NCBI RefSeq assembly: GCF_001457795.1
Contig: NZ_LN898211.1
Span: forward strand, 689,038-753,037
Length of the DNA stretch: 64,000 nt
From: Olsenella massiliensis
GTDB lineage: Bacteria; Actinomycetota; Coriobacteriia; Coriobacteriales; Atopobiaceae
Direction: 5' to 3'
Below the pieces are notes generated by a model. The model was given only the letters and a program-made list of their open reading frames with translations. It was not told the origin of the DNA and searched no databases. Numbering within the stretch: position 1 is the stretch's first letter; every line of letters begins with the position of its first letter. The translations under genes were made by a program, and so were the position numbers. This document shows, piece after piece, positions 8,715-17,515 of the stretch.

Positions 8715-10646
8715 ATGTTGAAGAAGTCGCACGTGAGGTTTTCCAAGATTCCCCAGGTCCTGATAACGGCGGGGCTGTCGCTCGCCCTGGCGACAAGCCC
8801 GTCGGTGGCGCTCGCCTGCACGCAGATCTACGTGGGCAGCGCACAGTCGGCGGACGGCGACACCTACTGGGGCAGGTCGGAGGACTTTGCCAATCGCTAT
8901 GGCAAGGCCTTTGGCATTGAGCCGGCGACCACGCAGGGCAAGACCCTCCAGTCATACGAGAACGGCGTGGACCCGTCGGAGAGCTTCCAGTACAAGATAG
9001 AGGGACCCACCTTCCGCTACACCTATGTCCGTGACACGCCGGACAACTGGACGCTTGAGGGCGACGTCGCCGCCAAGGCGTACTCTGAGGCGGGCACCAA
9101 CGAGAAGGGCGTGAGCGTCTCCTCGACGTTGACCACCAACATGAACGACAAGATCGACGCGGTGGACCCCAGGGTGGACACGGGAATCGGCGAGTACTCC
9201 ATCGCCGACTTCGTCCTGTCGCAGGCTTCTACGGCCCGCGAGGGCGTGGAGCTTCTCGGCAAGGTCATTGACGAGAAGGGCACGCAGGACGCCAACCAGA
9301 TCGTGATCGGCGACGCCAAGGAGACCTGGATCTTCATGCAGCTGTCGGGTCACGAGTGGTGCGCCGTCAAGATGACGCCCGACGTCGTCTCGCTCAACCC
9401 CAACATGGACAACCTCAAGTTCGACGCAAACCTGGACGACGCCGAGACCTGCCTGCATTCGGCTGGCATCGTCGAGACGGCCAAGAAGGCCGGGTCCTAC
9501 GTGGAGAGGGACGGCGCGATGGACGTCGCCGGCTCCTACGGCTCAACCTCCGAGGCGCAGGAGGCGGGACAGAACACCCGCTACGTCCAGGGCCATGACT
9601 ACTTTGGCGACGCCAAGGTGGCGGGCACAGACTACACCACCGACGACAAGGGCCAGGTCACGAGCCTCACCAGCTCCGACCTCACCTTTACTCCCGCCTC
9701 CAAGTCGGACACCTTCACGGTGCTGAGGGCCTATGCCACCCGCGGCGAGGGCACCGACGTGGACGCCAACAAGAACGCCGACCTCTATGCCATCGGCAAC
9801 AACCGCACCACCGAGACGCACGTCTTCCAGGTGCGCCGGGGGCTTGACGCCGACATAGCCACCGTGCAGTGGGAGGCCCTGTCCCGCAGCGAGTTCAGCG
9901 TCTTCGTGCCGAGCTACTCCGCGCTGCTGACCAAGGTGGACGAGAGCCTGTATCCGTCCGAGGCGAACTTTGACGTGAGCCACATCGGCGAGATCACCGA
10001 GTACAAGAAGGACGAGAGCGGCAAGAAGGTCTACGACCCGACCCTGATCGACGTCAACGAGGCGACGGCCATGCAGGACAGCGGCACCACGTACCTGGAC
10101 TACGCCCTCATGGACCTCAACACCCTGGCCTACAACAACCGCGAGTCCGTGGCCGACGGGGTCCATGCCTACCTGGACGCGCTGCAGAAGGAGATCGTCG
10201 CCCAGCAGCAGGAGGTGGACGCGCAGATGCAGGCCACCGCTGACGGACCCGCCCGCAACGCCCTTGCCGACGAGGCGCACAGGGTCGTCTCGAACGAGAC
10301 CTATGCCAAGGTGAACGCGCTGTTGGGCGAGGTGCGCAGCTACCTTGGGAAGGGCGACGCGTCCACGCCGTTCAAGGCGTCCGACCTCAAGGACGACGGC
10401 ACGCTCGCGACGCCGTTCGCCTACGCCTCCGCCGTCAAGGACTTTGACGCCCAGAAGGCCGCTGCCGACGTGAAGCTTCCCGTCACCGACGAGGACGTCG
10501 TCGCCAAGGCCGTCGCCTCCTACCAGCCCGAGGCCGAGGTCCCCGCAAGCACCGGCCTCTCTGCGGGCAACGTTTCGCTCCTGGGCTTCCTGGGCGCCTT
10601 TGCGCTCTTTGTGGTCGGGATGGGCAGGCGCAACAAGAGGAGCTAG
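8715..10646 (+). CDS. Secreted C69-family dipeptidase (PepD-like) with C-terminal membrane anchor
   Basis: A 643-residue exported peptidase. ATG 8715 is chosen because GGAGGG lies at 8705-8710 and it begins a proper signal peptide (basic start, hydrophobic residues about 16-33). The mature protein would begin at C35 of A-C-T-Q-I-Y-V-G, the N-terminal nucleophile cysteine of family C69. It is followed by D-G-D-T-Y-W-G-R-S-E-D-F, which matches the family's D-G-x-x-x-x-x-R-N-E-D. Such enzymes cleave dipeptides with broad specificity. The last 35 residues form a hydrophobic helix ending G-R-R-N-K-R-S, preceded by V-P-A-S-T-G, which resembles a sortase signal but is not canonical LPxTG. The gene lies beside the remains of a dipeptide permease. 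Confidence 0.87.
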   Translation: MLKKSHVRFSKIPQVLITAGLSLALATSPSVALACTQIYVGSAQSADGDTYWGRSEDFANRYGKAFGIEPATTQGKTLQSYENGVDPSESFQYKIEGPTFRYTYVRDTPDNWTLEGDVAAKAYSEAGTNEKGVSVSSTLTTNMNDKIDAVDPRVDTGIGEYSIADFVLSQASTAREGVELLGKVIDEKGTQDANQIVIGDAKETWIFMQLSGHEWCAVKMTPDVVSLNPNMDNLKFDANLDDAETCLHSAGIVETAKKAGSYVERDGAMDVAGSYGSTSEAQEAGQNTRYVQGHDYFGDAKVAGTDYTTDDKGQVTSLTSSDLTFTPASKSDTFTVLRAYATRGEGTDVDANKNADLYAIGNNRTTETHVFQVRRGLDADIATVQWEALSRSEFSVFVPSYSALLTKVDESLYPSEANFDVSHIGEITEYKKDESGKKVYDPTLIDVNEATAMQDSGTTYLDYALMDLNTLAYNNRESVADGVHAYLDALQKEIVAQQQEVDAQMQATADGPARNALADEAHRVVSNETYAKVNALLGEVRSYLGKGDASTPFKASDLKDDGTLATPFAYASAVKDFDAQKAAADVKLPVTDEDVVAKAVASYQPEAEVPASTGLSAGNVSLLGFLGAFALFVVGMGRRNKRS

Positions 10647-10826
10647 CCTCCCGGCGCAAGGGGCCTGGCCCTTGATGCGCGCGGGCGCCAACAGGAGTCA
10701 TCCCCTCGGGCACGTCAGCGTCCCCGGGCCTCGCAAGGGGTCCGGGGACGTCCGCATGACGTCGGGGCGCCCGCCGGCAGGGCCACCTTCCATCCCTGCG
10801 ACATGCTTTGGAACGGAGGAAGAGAC

Positions 10827-11075
10827 GTGCTGAAATACGTGGCCCGCCGCCCGCTTCAGGCCATTCCCGTCCCCTTGGGCCTCTCCATCACCATCTTCTG
10901 GTCGGGCGTCCTCATGATCATCCTCTTTGCGGGCATCCTGCACCTGCTGCCGTCAGGCGGCCGCATCGACCCCATGCTCGCCCTGGTGGGGGCACGGGGC
11001 TCTTTCTGCTTGACACGCTTCTCTCGGGCGACCTCGAGGCCTTCGGCAACGCGGTCCAGCACATCATCATGCCCG
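10827..11075 (+). pseudogene. Remnant of a DppB/OppB-type peptide ABC permease
   Basis: GTG 10827, with GGAGGA at 10815-10820, starts M-L-K-Y-V-A-R-R-x-L-Q-A-I-P, the classic N-terminus of dipeptide permease DppB. After the first helix the frame jumps directly to I-F-W-S-G-V-L-M-I-I-L-F and P-S-G-G-R-I-D, which in intact DppB lie well over 100 residues further on, so an internal part is deleted. Near 10993 the homology moves to another frame, continuing G-L-F-L-L-D-T-L-L-S-G-D-L-E-A-F and H-I-I-M-P. It then stops before the conserved EAA loop. It is a dead gene with a deletion, a frameshift and a lost 3' end. The rest of a dpp operon is absent. Confidence 0.75.
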
Positions 11076-11102
11076 TGCCCGGATGGCTCGTCCGCCGCGC
11101 CG

Positions 11103-11408
11103 CTACGGGAGCGTCGGGTCTGAGTCCTCGTCGCCCACGACCGTGACGGCGAGGGCCGCGTTGTCGCGAGCGGCCCTCAAAAGGACGCGACAGACGTCGT
11201 CGAGCCAGCGGGGCTCGGACGCAGGAGGCCTCCTGCGCAGGACGATGATGTGCGTGGGCGTCACGACGTCACCGAGGCAGTCGGCGAGCGCCGAGAGGTT
11301 CGCCCCGTAGTAGATCGGGAAGCCCAGGCGTCGGGCGAGGTAGGCGTGCAGAGAGGCGGCGTCGGAAACGTCCCTCTCGTCTATGACAAGGCGCTGACGT
11401 CGGGTCAT
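11103..11408 (-). CDS. Barstar-family RNase inhibitor
   Basis: A 101-residue cytoplasmic protein of the barstar fold. The recognisable core is L-H-A-Y-L-A-R-R-L-G-F-P-x-Y-Y-G-A-N-L-S-A-L-A-D-C-L: in barstar this helix and loop (Y-Y-G-x-N-L-D-A-L-W-D) plug the active site of barnase. Its start is 15 bp downstream of the stop of the barnase-like gene, so both are in one operon. It should protect the producer by binding the RNase before export. The aspartate of the canonical N-L-D-A-L is replaced by serine here, so affinity may differ. Confidence 0.85.
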   Translation of the reverse strand: MTRRQRLVIDERDVSDAASLHAYLARRLGFPIYYGANLSALADCLGDVVTPTHIIVLRRRPPASEPRWLDDVCRVLLRAARDNAALAVTVVGDEDSDPTLP

Positions 11409-11423
11409 GGCAGCTCCCCTGCG

Positions 11424-11960
11424 CTAGTACAGGCGCTCGAAGGTCCGGTAGTGGTCGGCGGTGTAGTAGATGAGCCCGTCGTCGGAGAACACGAGGCGCC
11501 GGGCGCCCCGACGGCCGCCGTGGTAGTCGATGTCGCACTCGGTCCACCTGCGCCCTGTGGCGTCGGGAAGCGCGCCGTCGTCGTTGTGGTAGCGCCCGCC
11601 ACCGATGGACATCCCGGGGCAGACCTCGTCGAGGTTGCCTTTGGCGTTGTCCCAGCCGCGCTCCCTCGCCTTGGTCTTGGTGACGAAGTTGCGCGGCAGG
11701 CGCCCAAACTCGTGGACGTAGGCCGCCACCTCGTCCTTGGAGGTGTAGCTGCCGTCCTCGCGAACGACGACGCCCGCGTCGGGCGGGGTCGGGGTCGTCG
11801 TGGCGCGGGGGGAATCTCCTGCGGCGGCCCGCACGTCCGCCCCGCCGCCCAGGGCGGCCCTCCACGCCATCGCACGAGGGCCCACGATGACGGCCGCGAC
11901 GACGATGATCGTCGCGAGGACCGAGAGCGCCTGCGAGAGCTTGTCCGACCTGGTGTTCAT
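11424..11960 (-). CDS. Secreted barnase-type ribonuclease
   Basis: A 178-residue protein: short basic N-terminus, a hydrophobic signal or anchor segment (about residues 10-31), a Thr/Pro-rich linker (about 46-62), then a microbial RNase domain. The domain reads L-P-x-N-F-V-T-K-x-x-A-x-x-x-G-W, K-G-N-L-D-E-V-C-P-G-x-S-I-G-G, then T-E-C-D-I-D-Y, G-G-R-R-G-A-R-R-L-V-F-S-D and T-A-D-H-Y-R-T-F. The general-base glutamate (barnase E73), the catalytic arginines (R83/R87) and the histidine (H102) all have counterparts, so it should be active. It lies between pth2 and barstar on the minus strand. A role in competition or nutrient scavenging is inferred. Confidence 0.88.
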   Translation of the reverse strand: MNTRSDKLSQALSVLATIIVVAAVIVGPRAMAWRAALGGGADVRAAAGDSPRATTTPTPPDAGVVVREDGSYTSKDEVAAYVHEFGRLPRNFVTKTKARERGWDNAKGNLDEVCPGMSIGGGRYHNDDGALPDATGRRWTECDIDYHGGRRGARRLVFSDDGLIYYTADHYRTFERLY

Positions 11961-11994
11961 AGGGCCAGTATAGGCATCTTGGACCGCCTGCTCG

Positions 11995-12435
11995 CTAGTA
12001 CAGCGGCAGGTCCTTGGTGAGGGGGTCTATGTCCTCTGCGCGCAGGGGCTCAAACGCCAGGCAGGTGTAGGTGGGCTCGCCATGGAACTCGGTCAGCCCC
12101 GCGTCGCGTACGAGCGCGACGACAAGCCCGCGCCTGCGACCCTCGTCCGCCAGGGCCAGGAGCTCCTCCTCGGAGTCGACGTACACGCAGACCTTGGCGA
12201 CGCCCGCGTCAAACCAGTCATAGAGCGCGGTGTGCCGTCGTGCGGCATCGGCCAGGTAGGCCCGCCCACCGTCGTCGCTCGCGCGCAGCTGGTCCTGGCG
12301 CCCCTCCTTCACCAGGGCGAGGAGCACCGCCTCGACGCAGGCGTGACCGGCTTGGGCGGCAATCTTTCCCTTGCGCATCCTGAGGTCCCGCCGCATGACG
12401 ATCATCTGCTTGGCCTTGTAGGACGAGACGCCCAT
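11995..12435 (-). CDS. Pth2-type peptidyl-tRNA hydrolase family protein
   Basis: A 146-residue protein beginning with the Pth2 signature K-Q-M-I-V-M-R-R-D-L-R-M-R-K-G-K-I-A-A-Q, then A-G-H-A. Later it has V-R-D-A-G-L-T-E-F and P-T-Y-T-C-L-A-F-E-P, the usual A-G-x-T and T-x-L-A-x-x-P elements. Pth2 releases peptides from peptidyl-tRNA and is typical of archaea and eukaryotes; bacteria normally use the unrelated Pth1. Two further differences are a central insertion relative to the roughly 115-residue core (about residues 40-70) and G-L-V-V in the mid region, so a divergent substrate is possible. It is followed 34 bp later by the barnase gene. Confidence 0.8.
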   Translation of the reverse strand: MGVSSYKAKQMIVMRRDLRMRKGKIAAQAGHACVEAVLLALVKEGRQDQLRASDDGGRAYLADAARRHTALYDWFDAGVAKVCVYVDSEEELLALADEGRRRGLVVALVRDAGLTEFHGEPTYTCLAFEPLRAEDIDPLTKDLPLY

Positions 12436-12531
12436 GCTTCCTCCCCCAAACGCTCGTGCGACGTATTGCCGGGCGCGACCCCGCGCCTGCGGCGGCCGGG
12501 CCCGTCTTTGCCCGCGTCGCGACGGATGGCC

Positions 12532-12960
12532 CTACTTGGCCTCGAGCAGCTCGATCGTGAAGTTGAGCGCCTTGCCGGCCATCTCGTGGTTGAGGTCAAG
12601 GTGCAGCGTCGTCGGCGTCACCCTGCTGACGCGGGCGGGCACAGGGGCGCCCTGGGGCGAGCGCAGCATCAGCTGCGTGCCCACCGTGACCCCGCGCAGG
12701 TTCTCGGGCACCTCGGACATCGGGACCTCCTGCACGAGCTCCTCGCGCCGCTCGCCATAGGCGTCCTGGGGCTCCAGGCGAATCGTGACGGTGTCACCGA
12801 CGGCCATGTCCCTGACCGCGCGGTCAAAGCCGGGAATCATCTGCCCGGCCATGCAGGTGAACGCCAGGGGCTCGCCCCGGTCGAGCGACGAGTCGAACTT
12901 GGTGCCGTCGTCGAGCGTGCCGGTGTAGTGGACCTTGACCTTCTTGCCTTCGTTGCTCAT
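12532..12960 (-). CDS. FKBP-type peptidyl-prolyl cis-trans isomerase, SlyD-like
   Basis: A 142-residue cytoplasmic isomerase/chaperone. The start M-S-N-E-G-K-K-V-K-V-H-Y-T-G-T-L is the usual SlyD-type beginning. The FKBP core continues D-G-T-K-F-D-S-S and M-I-P-G-F-D-R-A-V, and the insert-in-flap domain spans about residues 60-120. An AGGAGAG ribosome site precedes the start on the minus strand. The reading frame is open much further upstream (to 13380), but that extension overlaps the ABC transporter gene and is low-complexity. The histidine-rich metal tail of E. coli SlyD is absent. It may be co-transcribed with the pth2 and barnase genes downstream. Confidence 0.9.
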   Translation of the reverse strand: MSNEGKKVKVHYTGTLDDGTKFDSSLDRGEPLAFTCMAGQMIPGFDRAVRDMAVGDTVTIRLEPQDAYGERREELVQEVPMSEVPENLRGVTVGTQLMLRSPQGAPVPARVSRVTPTTLHLDLNHEMAGKALNFTIELLEAK

Positions 12961-13120
12961 GCTAAAGCTCTCCTGTCCCGTTGCTGCGGCCGGCGTGATG
13001 GACGCGTGGCTCGGGAGGGTGCGCGAGACCCACGAACGCGGCCGTTTGTTACGCTTTGTGGCACAACGATTATGCCTTGCCTCGTCACGGGGGGCAAGCG
13101 AGGGGTGACGCGGTGAGGCG

Positions 13121-14929
13121 ATGATACGGAAGAGACTCTTTGACCTGGCGCCCGACGCGCTGCGACACGCCTTGCTCGCGGCGGGCGCGAGCTGGCTGGG
13201 CCTGGTGTCGGACGTCGTGCTGGCCGGGGCCCTCGCCCGTGCGCTGGCCGACCTTTCCTGCGGCGCCGGGGCCGCCTTCGTGCCGCTGGCGCTCGTGGCG
13301 GGCCTGGCGGCCCTGCCCCTCAGGGTGCTCGCCGTCAAACGCGCCTCGGCGGAGGGATGGGCCGCCTCGCGCGAGGCCAAGCGCTCCCTCAGGCATCGTC
13401 TGCACGAGAAGCTTCTGGTCGTGGGGCCGGGCTACGACGCCCAGGTGTCCACGGCCAAGGTCGTGCAGCTTGCCGTCGAGGGCTGCGAACAGCTTGAGGC
13501 CTACTTCGGCAAGTATCTTCCCCAGCTCGCCTTCTCGCTGCTGGCGCCCCCCACGCTCGTCGTGGCGCTGGTGGCCCTGGAGGGCGCGACCTGGCCGGCG
13601 GCGCTCACGCTGCTTGCGTGCGTGCCGCTCATCCCCCTGACCATCATGGCCACGCAGAAGGTTGCCCGTCGCCTGCTCGGCGCATACTGGGACGAGTACG
13701 TCACTCTGGGCGACTCCTTCCTCGAGAATCTCCAGGGCCTCACGACGCTCAAGATCTACCAGGCCGACGCGGCGCGCCATGAGGCCATGGACGCCGAGTC
13801 CGAGCGCTTCAGGGTCGTGACGATGAGGGTGCTGCGCATGCAGCTCAACTCCATCATCGTCATGGACGTCATGGCCCTGGGCGGCGCCGCCCTGGGCATC
13901 GCCGTGGCGCTCGGCCTCCTCTCCGCAGGCTCCGTCAGTCTCTTTGGCGCGCTTCTGGTGGCGCTGCTGTCGGCCGACTTCTTTTTGCCCCTGCGCGCGC
14001 TGGGCTCCCACTTCCACGTGGCCATGAACGGCCTGGCCGCCGCCGACGCCATGTTTGCGGTGCTCGACCTCCCCGAGCCGTCAGGTGGCGGCACCGCCGA
14101 CCCCGCGCCGGGGGACCATCTGCGCATGAGCCACGTGGACTTCTCGTGGGACGGCGAGCGGGAGGTCCTTCACGACGTGTCCATCGACGTGCCGTCCGTG
14201 GGGCTCACCGCCCTCGTCGGCGCCTCGGGGTCGGGCAAGTCCACCATCGCGTCCCTGCTGAGAGGCGCGGTCGCGCCCATGGGAGGCACGGTGCTGCTGG
14301 GCGGCCGTCCCCTGTCGGACTACCGTGCGCAGAGCCTTGCGCGCTATGTGACCCTGGTGCCCAGCTCAAGCTACCTCTTTGCTGGCACGGTGCGCGACAA
14401 CCTGCTCATGGGCGACCCCGACGCGCCCGACGACGACCTGTGGCAGGTCCTGGCGAGCGTGCGGCTTGACGGGTACCTGCGCGCTCGCGAGGGCCTTGAC
14501 ACCGTCGTCGAGGCTCAGGGGGAGAGCCTCTCGGGAGGTCAGCGCCAGCGCCTGGCCCTGGCTCGGGCGCTCCTGCGCAACTCTCCCGTCTACATCCTCG
14601 ACGAGGCGACGAGCAACATCGACGTCGAAAGCGAGGAGGCCATCATGGCGGCGGTGCGCTCCGTCGCGCGCTACAAGGCGGTCGTCCTCATCAGCCACCG
14701 CCTGTCCAACGTGACGAAGGCTCGCGAGGTCCACGTGCTTGACGGCGGTCGGGTGGTGGGCGCGGGCAGCCATGAGCGGCTGCTGGCGGACAGTGACGAC
14801 TATCGTGCCCTGTGGGAGGCCCAGCGGGCGCTCGAGAACTTCACGCCGCGCGCTCGCGCGGGGCGCGTCGCCTTCGGGCCCGCAGGCCCGATTGACCCTG
14901 AGGAGGCCGGTGATGCGGACGCGGAGTAA
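13121..14929 (+). CDS. ABC exporter subunit, CydD-like
   Basis: A 602-residue half-transporter with an N-terminal membrane domain (about residues 1-310, five to six hydrophobic segments) and a C-terminal ATPase (about 330-565). It has Walker A G-A-S-G-S-G-K-S-T, signature L-S-G-G-Q-R-Q and Walker B V-Y-I-L-D-E-A-T-S-N-I-D. The segment G-A-Y-W-D-E-Y-V-T-L-G-D-S-F-L-E-N-L-Q-G-L-T-T-L-K resembles the coupling region of CydD, which with CydC exports thiols (glutathione/cysteine) for cytochrome bd assembly. No cydAB genes are in the window, so a related exporter is possible. It overlaps the next gene by 17 bp and both form one operon. Confidence 0.78.
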   Translation: MIRKRLFDLAPDALRHALLAAGASWLGLVSDVVLAGALARALADLSCGAGAAFVPLALVAGLAALPLRVLAVKRASAEGWAASREAKRSLRHRLHEKLLVVGPGYDAQVSTAKVVQLAVEGCEQLEAYFGKYLPQLAFSLLAPPTLVVALVALEGATWPAALTLLACVPLIPLTIMATQKVARRLLGAYWDEYVTLGDSFLENLQGLTTLKIYQADAARHEAMDAESERFRVVTMRVLRMQLNSIIVMDVMALGGAALGIAVALGLLSAGSVSLFGALLVALLSADFFLPLRALGSHFHVAMNGLAAADAMFAVLDLPEPSGGGTADPAPGDHLRMSHVDFSWDGEREVLHDVSIDVPSVGLTALVGASGSGKSTIASLLRGAVAPMGGTVLLGGRPLSDYRAQSLARYVTLVPSSSYLFAGTVRDNLLMGDPDAPDDDLWQVLASVRLDGYLRAREGLDTVVEAQGESLSGGQRQRLALARALLRNSPVYILDEATSNIDVESEEAIMAAVRSVARYKAVVLISHRLSNVTKAREVHVLDGGRVVGAGSHERLLADSDDYRALWEAQRALENFTPRARAGRVAFGPAGPIDPEEAGDADAE

Positions 14930-16583
14930 CGCCTGGGTCATGTGGCGCCTGTTGGGGCTGACGCGCCCGCTGGCGGGCGTGATGGCCCTGTCCGTCATCT
15001 GCGGCGTGGCGGGCCATTGCTGCGCCATCCTCATCCCCGCCCTCGCGGTGGCCGAGGCCCTCTCGCTCGCGGGGGTGACGGCAGGCGCGTGGCCCGCGCT
15101 CTCGCCAGGCGCCTGCGCGGCCGTCCTGGCGGGCCTGGGCGTCCTGCGCGGGGTGCTGCACTACCTCGAGCAGACCTGCAACCACTACATCGCGTTCAAG
15201 CTTCTGGCCCAGGTGCGCAGCCAGGTCTTTGCCAGCCTGCGACGTCTGAGTCCCGCCAAGCTCGCGGGGGCGGACAAGGGCAGCATCATCTCGACGGTCA
15301 CCGCGGACATAGAGCTTCTGGAGGTGTTCTTTGCCCACACCGTCTCGCCGGTCGGCATCGCGACGCTCACCTGCGCCGTCATGGTGCGCCTCATAGGAGG
15401 CCTCGCCTGGCAGCTGGGCGTGGTGGCTGCCGTGGGCTACCTGCTGGTGGGCGTCGCGGTGCCCCTGGCCGTCTCGCGCGCCTGCGCCCCTGCCGGCGTC
15501 GCCTCGCGAGCCCAGGCGGCCGCCCTGTCAACCTACGTGCTCGACGGTCTGCGCGGCCTTGCCGAGGTGCTGCAGTTTGGCGCCGCGGAGACGCGCCTGG
15601 ACGGCCTGGACGAGAGGTCCGAGGGCCTTGCGCAGACCCAGCGACGGCTCGCCGCGGGCGCCTCGACGGGCGCGGCCGTCACCCAGGCCCTCGTCGCGGT
15701 CCTGTCTTTGACCACGCTCGTCGTGGGGGCGGCGCTGTGGGGCGCCTCGTCCATCGACGCTCCCTCGGCCGTCCTCGCCACCGTGCTCCAGCTCAGCTCG
15801 TTTGGCCCGGTCATCGCCCTGGCCAACCTGGGCGGCGGGCTTCAGGGCACCCTCGCCTCCGCCCGCCGCGTCATCGACCTGTTGGACGAGGAGCCTCAGG
15901 TCGAGGAGGTCCTGGAGGGTGACGACATAGCGTTTGAGGGCGCCGCCATGAAGAACGTGAGCTTTGCCTACGACGAGGAGCGGGTCCTTGACAACGTGTC
16001 GCTGAGCGTGCCCGTGGGCGGCATCGTGGGAATCACGGGCGCGAGCGGCTCGGGCAAGTCAACGCTCTGCCGACTCCTGATGCGCTTCTGGGACGTCACC
16101 CGCGGCCAGGTGTCCATCAGCGCCCAGCGCATCGACACCATCCGCACCGACCGCCTGAGGGAGCTTGAGTCCCTCGTCGAGCAGGACACCTACCTCTTTC
16201 ACGGCAGCATCAAAGACAACCTGCTCATCGCGCGACCGGACGCCAGCCAAGGACAGCTCGAGGAGGCCTGTCGCGCCGCCTCGGTGCACGACTTCATCAT
16301 GAGCCTGCCGCGGGGCTACGACACGCCCGTCGGCGAGCTGGGCGACACGCTCTCGGGTGGGGAGCGCCAGCGCCTGGGGCTGGCGCGCGCGTTTCTCCAC
16401 GACGCCCCCTTCCTCATCCTGGACGAGCCCACGAGCAACCTCGACGCGCTCAACGAGGGCGTGATCCTGCGCAGCCTCGACGAGCAGCGCGGCAGGCGTA
16501 CGGTGCTGGTGGTGAGCCACCGCGCGAGCACCATGGCCGTGGCGGACGCGAGCCTCTCCATGGACCGGGGCAGGATGAGCTGA
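14913..16583 (+). CDS. ABC exporter subunit, CydC-like
   Basis: A 556-residue partner half-transporter. ATG 14913 is chosen because AGGAGG lies at 14901-14906; the frame is open further upstream within the preceding gene. The membrane domain (about residues 1-310) is followed by an ATPase with G-A-S-G-S-G-K-S-T, L-S-G-G-E-R-Q and F-L-I-L-D-E-P-T-S-N-L-D. Both halves have complete nucleotide-binding motifs, so the heterodimer should have two competent sites. Assignment to CydC rests on pairing with the CydD-like gene and on general exporter similarity, so the substrate is uncertain. Confidence 0.75.
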   Translation: MRTRSNAWVMWRLLGLTRPLAGVMALSVICGVAGHCCAILIPALAVAEALSLAGVTAGAWPALSPGACAAVLAGLGVLRGVLHYLEQTCNHYIAFKLLAQVRSQVFASLRRLSPAKLAGADKGSIISTVTADIELLEVFFAHTVSPVGIATLTCAVMVRLIGGLAWQLGVVAAVGYLLVGVAVPLAVSRACAPAGVASRAQAAALSTYVLDGLRGLAEVLQFGAAETRLDGLDERSEGLAQTQRRLAAGASTGAAVTQALVAVLSLTTLVVGAALWGASSIDAPSAVLATVLQLSSFGPVIALANLGGGLQGTLASARRVIDLLDEEPQVEEVLEGDDIAFEGAAMKNVSFAYDEERVLDNVSLSVPVGGIVGITGASGSGKSTLCRLLMRFWDVTRGQVSISAQRIDTIRTDRLRELESLVEQDTYLFHGSIKDNLLIARPDASQGQLEEACRAASVHDFIMSLPRGYDTPVGELGDTLSGGERQRLGLARAFLHDAPFLILDEPTSNLDALNEGVILRSLDEQRGRRTVLVVSHRASTMAVADASLSMDRGRMS

Positions 16584-16710
16584 GAGGGACGGCGACCCGG
16601 CGCGCGCGGCACGGGGCCTTCGCAGGTCCCCGCCCGCAAACGGGTATGCTGTGCACGTGACATGACGATTATGGGCCTGTGTGGGGACATGCCGGGAGGG
16701 GGTTGGTGCC

Positions 16711-17505
16711 ATGGCGGACAAGCGCGGCTTCGTGGGGGTCTTTGACTCCGGGATCGGCGGCATCAGCGTGCTGCGCCGCCTCGTGGACCAGCTTCCCCAC
16801 GAGGACTTCGTCTACGTGGGCGACGGGGCGCACAACCCCTATGGGAGCAAGTCGAGCGAGCAGATACTCGGGTACTCCCGCGACATCGTGCGCCACCTGG
16901 CCTCCTGCGGCGCCAAGGCCGTCGTCATCGCCTGCAACACCGCCACGAGCGTGGCGCTGGCCCGGCTGCGCGACGAGTTTGCCGACCTGACCTTCGTCGG
17001 CGTCGAGCCCGCCCTGAAGCCCGCGACGGAGCGGGTGCCCCACGACAGCATCCTGGTCATGGCCACGCAGGTGACGCTGGCCCTCGACAAGTTCCAGCGC
17101 CTCGCGCGCGCGTACGGCTCAGACTCGGACGTGGTGGCCGTCCCGTGCGTGGGCCTGGCCCATCGCATCGAGCAGGGAGACCTTGACGCCCCGGACCTTC
17201 AGGACCTGCTGACGGAGCTGGTGGGCGCCTACCGCGGGAAGGTCGACTCCGTGGTCCTGGGCTGCACCCACTATCCCTTCGTGGCGCGTCAGATTCGCGC
17301 CGTCGTGGGCGACGTTCCCTTCTTTGACGGCGCCGCAGGAACGGCCCGGCGGCTCGCCTCGCTGCTGGGTGAGCGCGATCTGCTTGCCGACGATCGGCAG
17401 CAGGGGAGCGTGACCTTCCTCTCGACCCTTCATGAGCCGGGAGTCCTCGAGCGCTATCAGGAGTTCTTTGCGATGCCGCTGGACCCGGACGCGTCCTGCG
17501 CCTAG
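16711..17505 (+). CDS. murI: Glutamate racemase
   Basis: A 264-residue enzyme that interconverts L- and D-glutamate for peptidoglycan. The N-terminal G-V-F-D-S-G-I-G-G motif (catalytic D12-S13), C75 in A-C-N-T-A-T-S and C185 with H187 in G-C-T-H-Y-P-F form the complete two-cysteine active site. ATG 16711 gives the usual family start; GTG 16681 is possible but adds ten atypical residues. A GGGAGGG stretch lies at 16694-16700. The gene converges with degV, leaving a 10-bp gap. Confidence 0.93.
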   Translation: MADKRGFVGVFDSGIGGISVLRRLVDQLPHEDFVYVGDGAHNPYGSKSSEQILGYSRDIVRHLASCGAKAVVIACNTATSVALARLRDEFADLTFVGVEPALKPATERVPHDSILVMATQVTLALDKFQRLARAYGSDSDVVAVPCVGLAHRIEQGDLDAPDLQDLLTELVGAYRGKVDSVVLGCTHYPFVARQIRAVVGDVPFFDGAAGTARRLASLLGERDLLADDRQQGSVTFLSTLHEPGVLERYQEFFAMPLDPDASCA

Positions 17506-17515
17506 GCGTCGGGGC

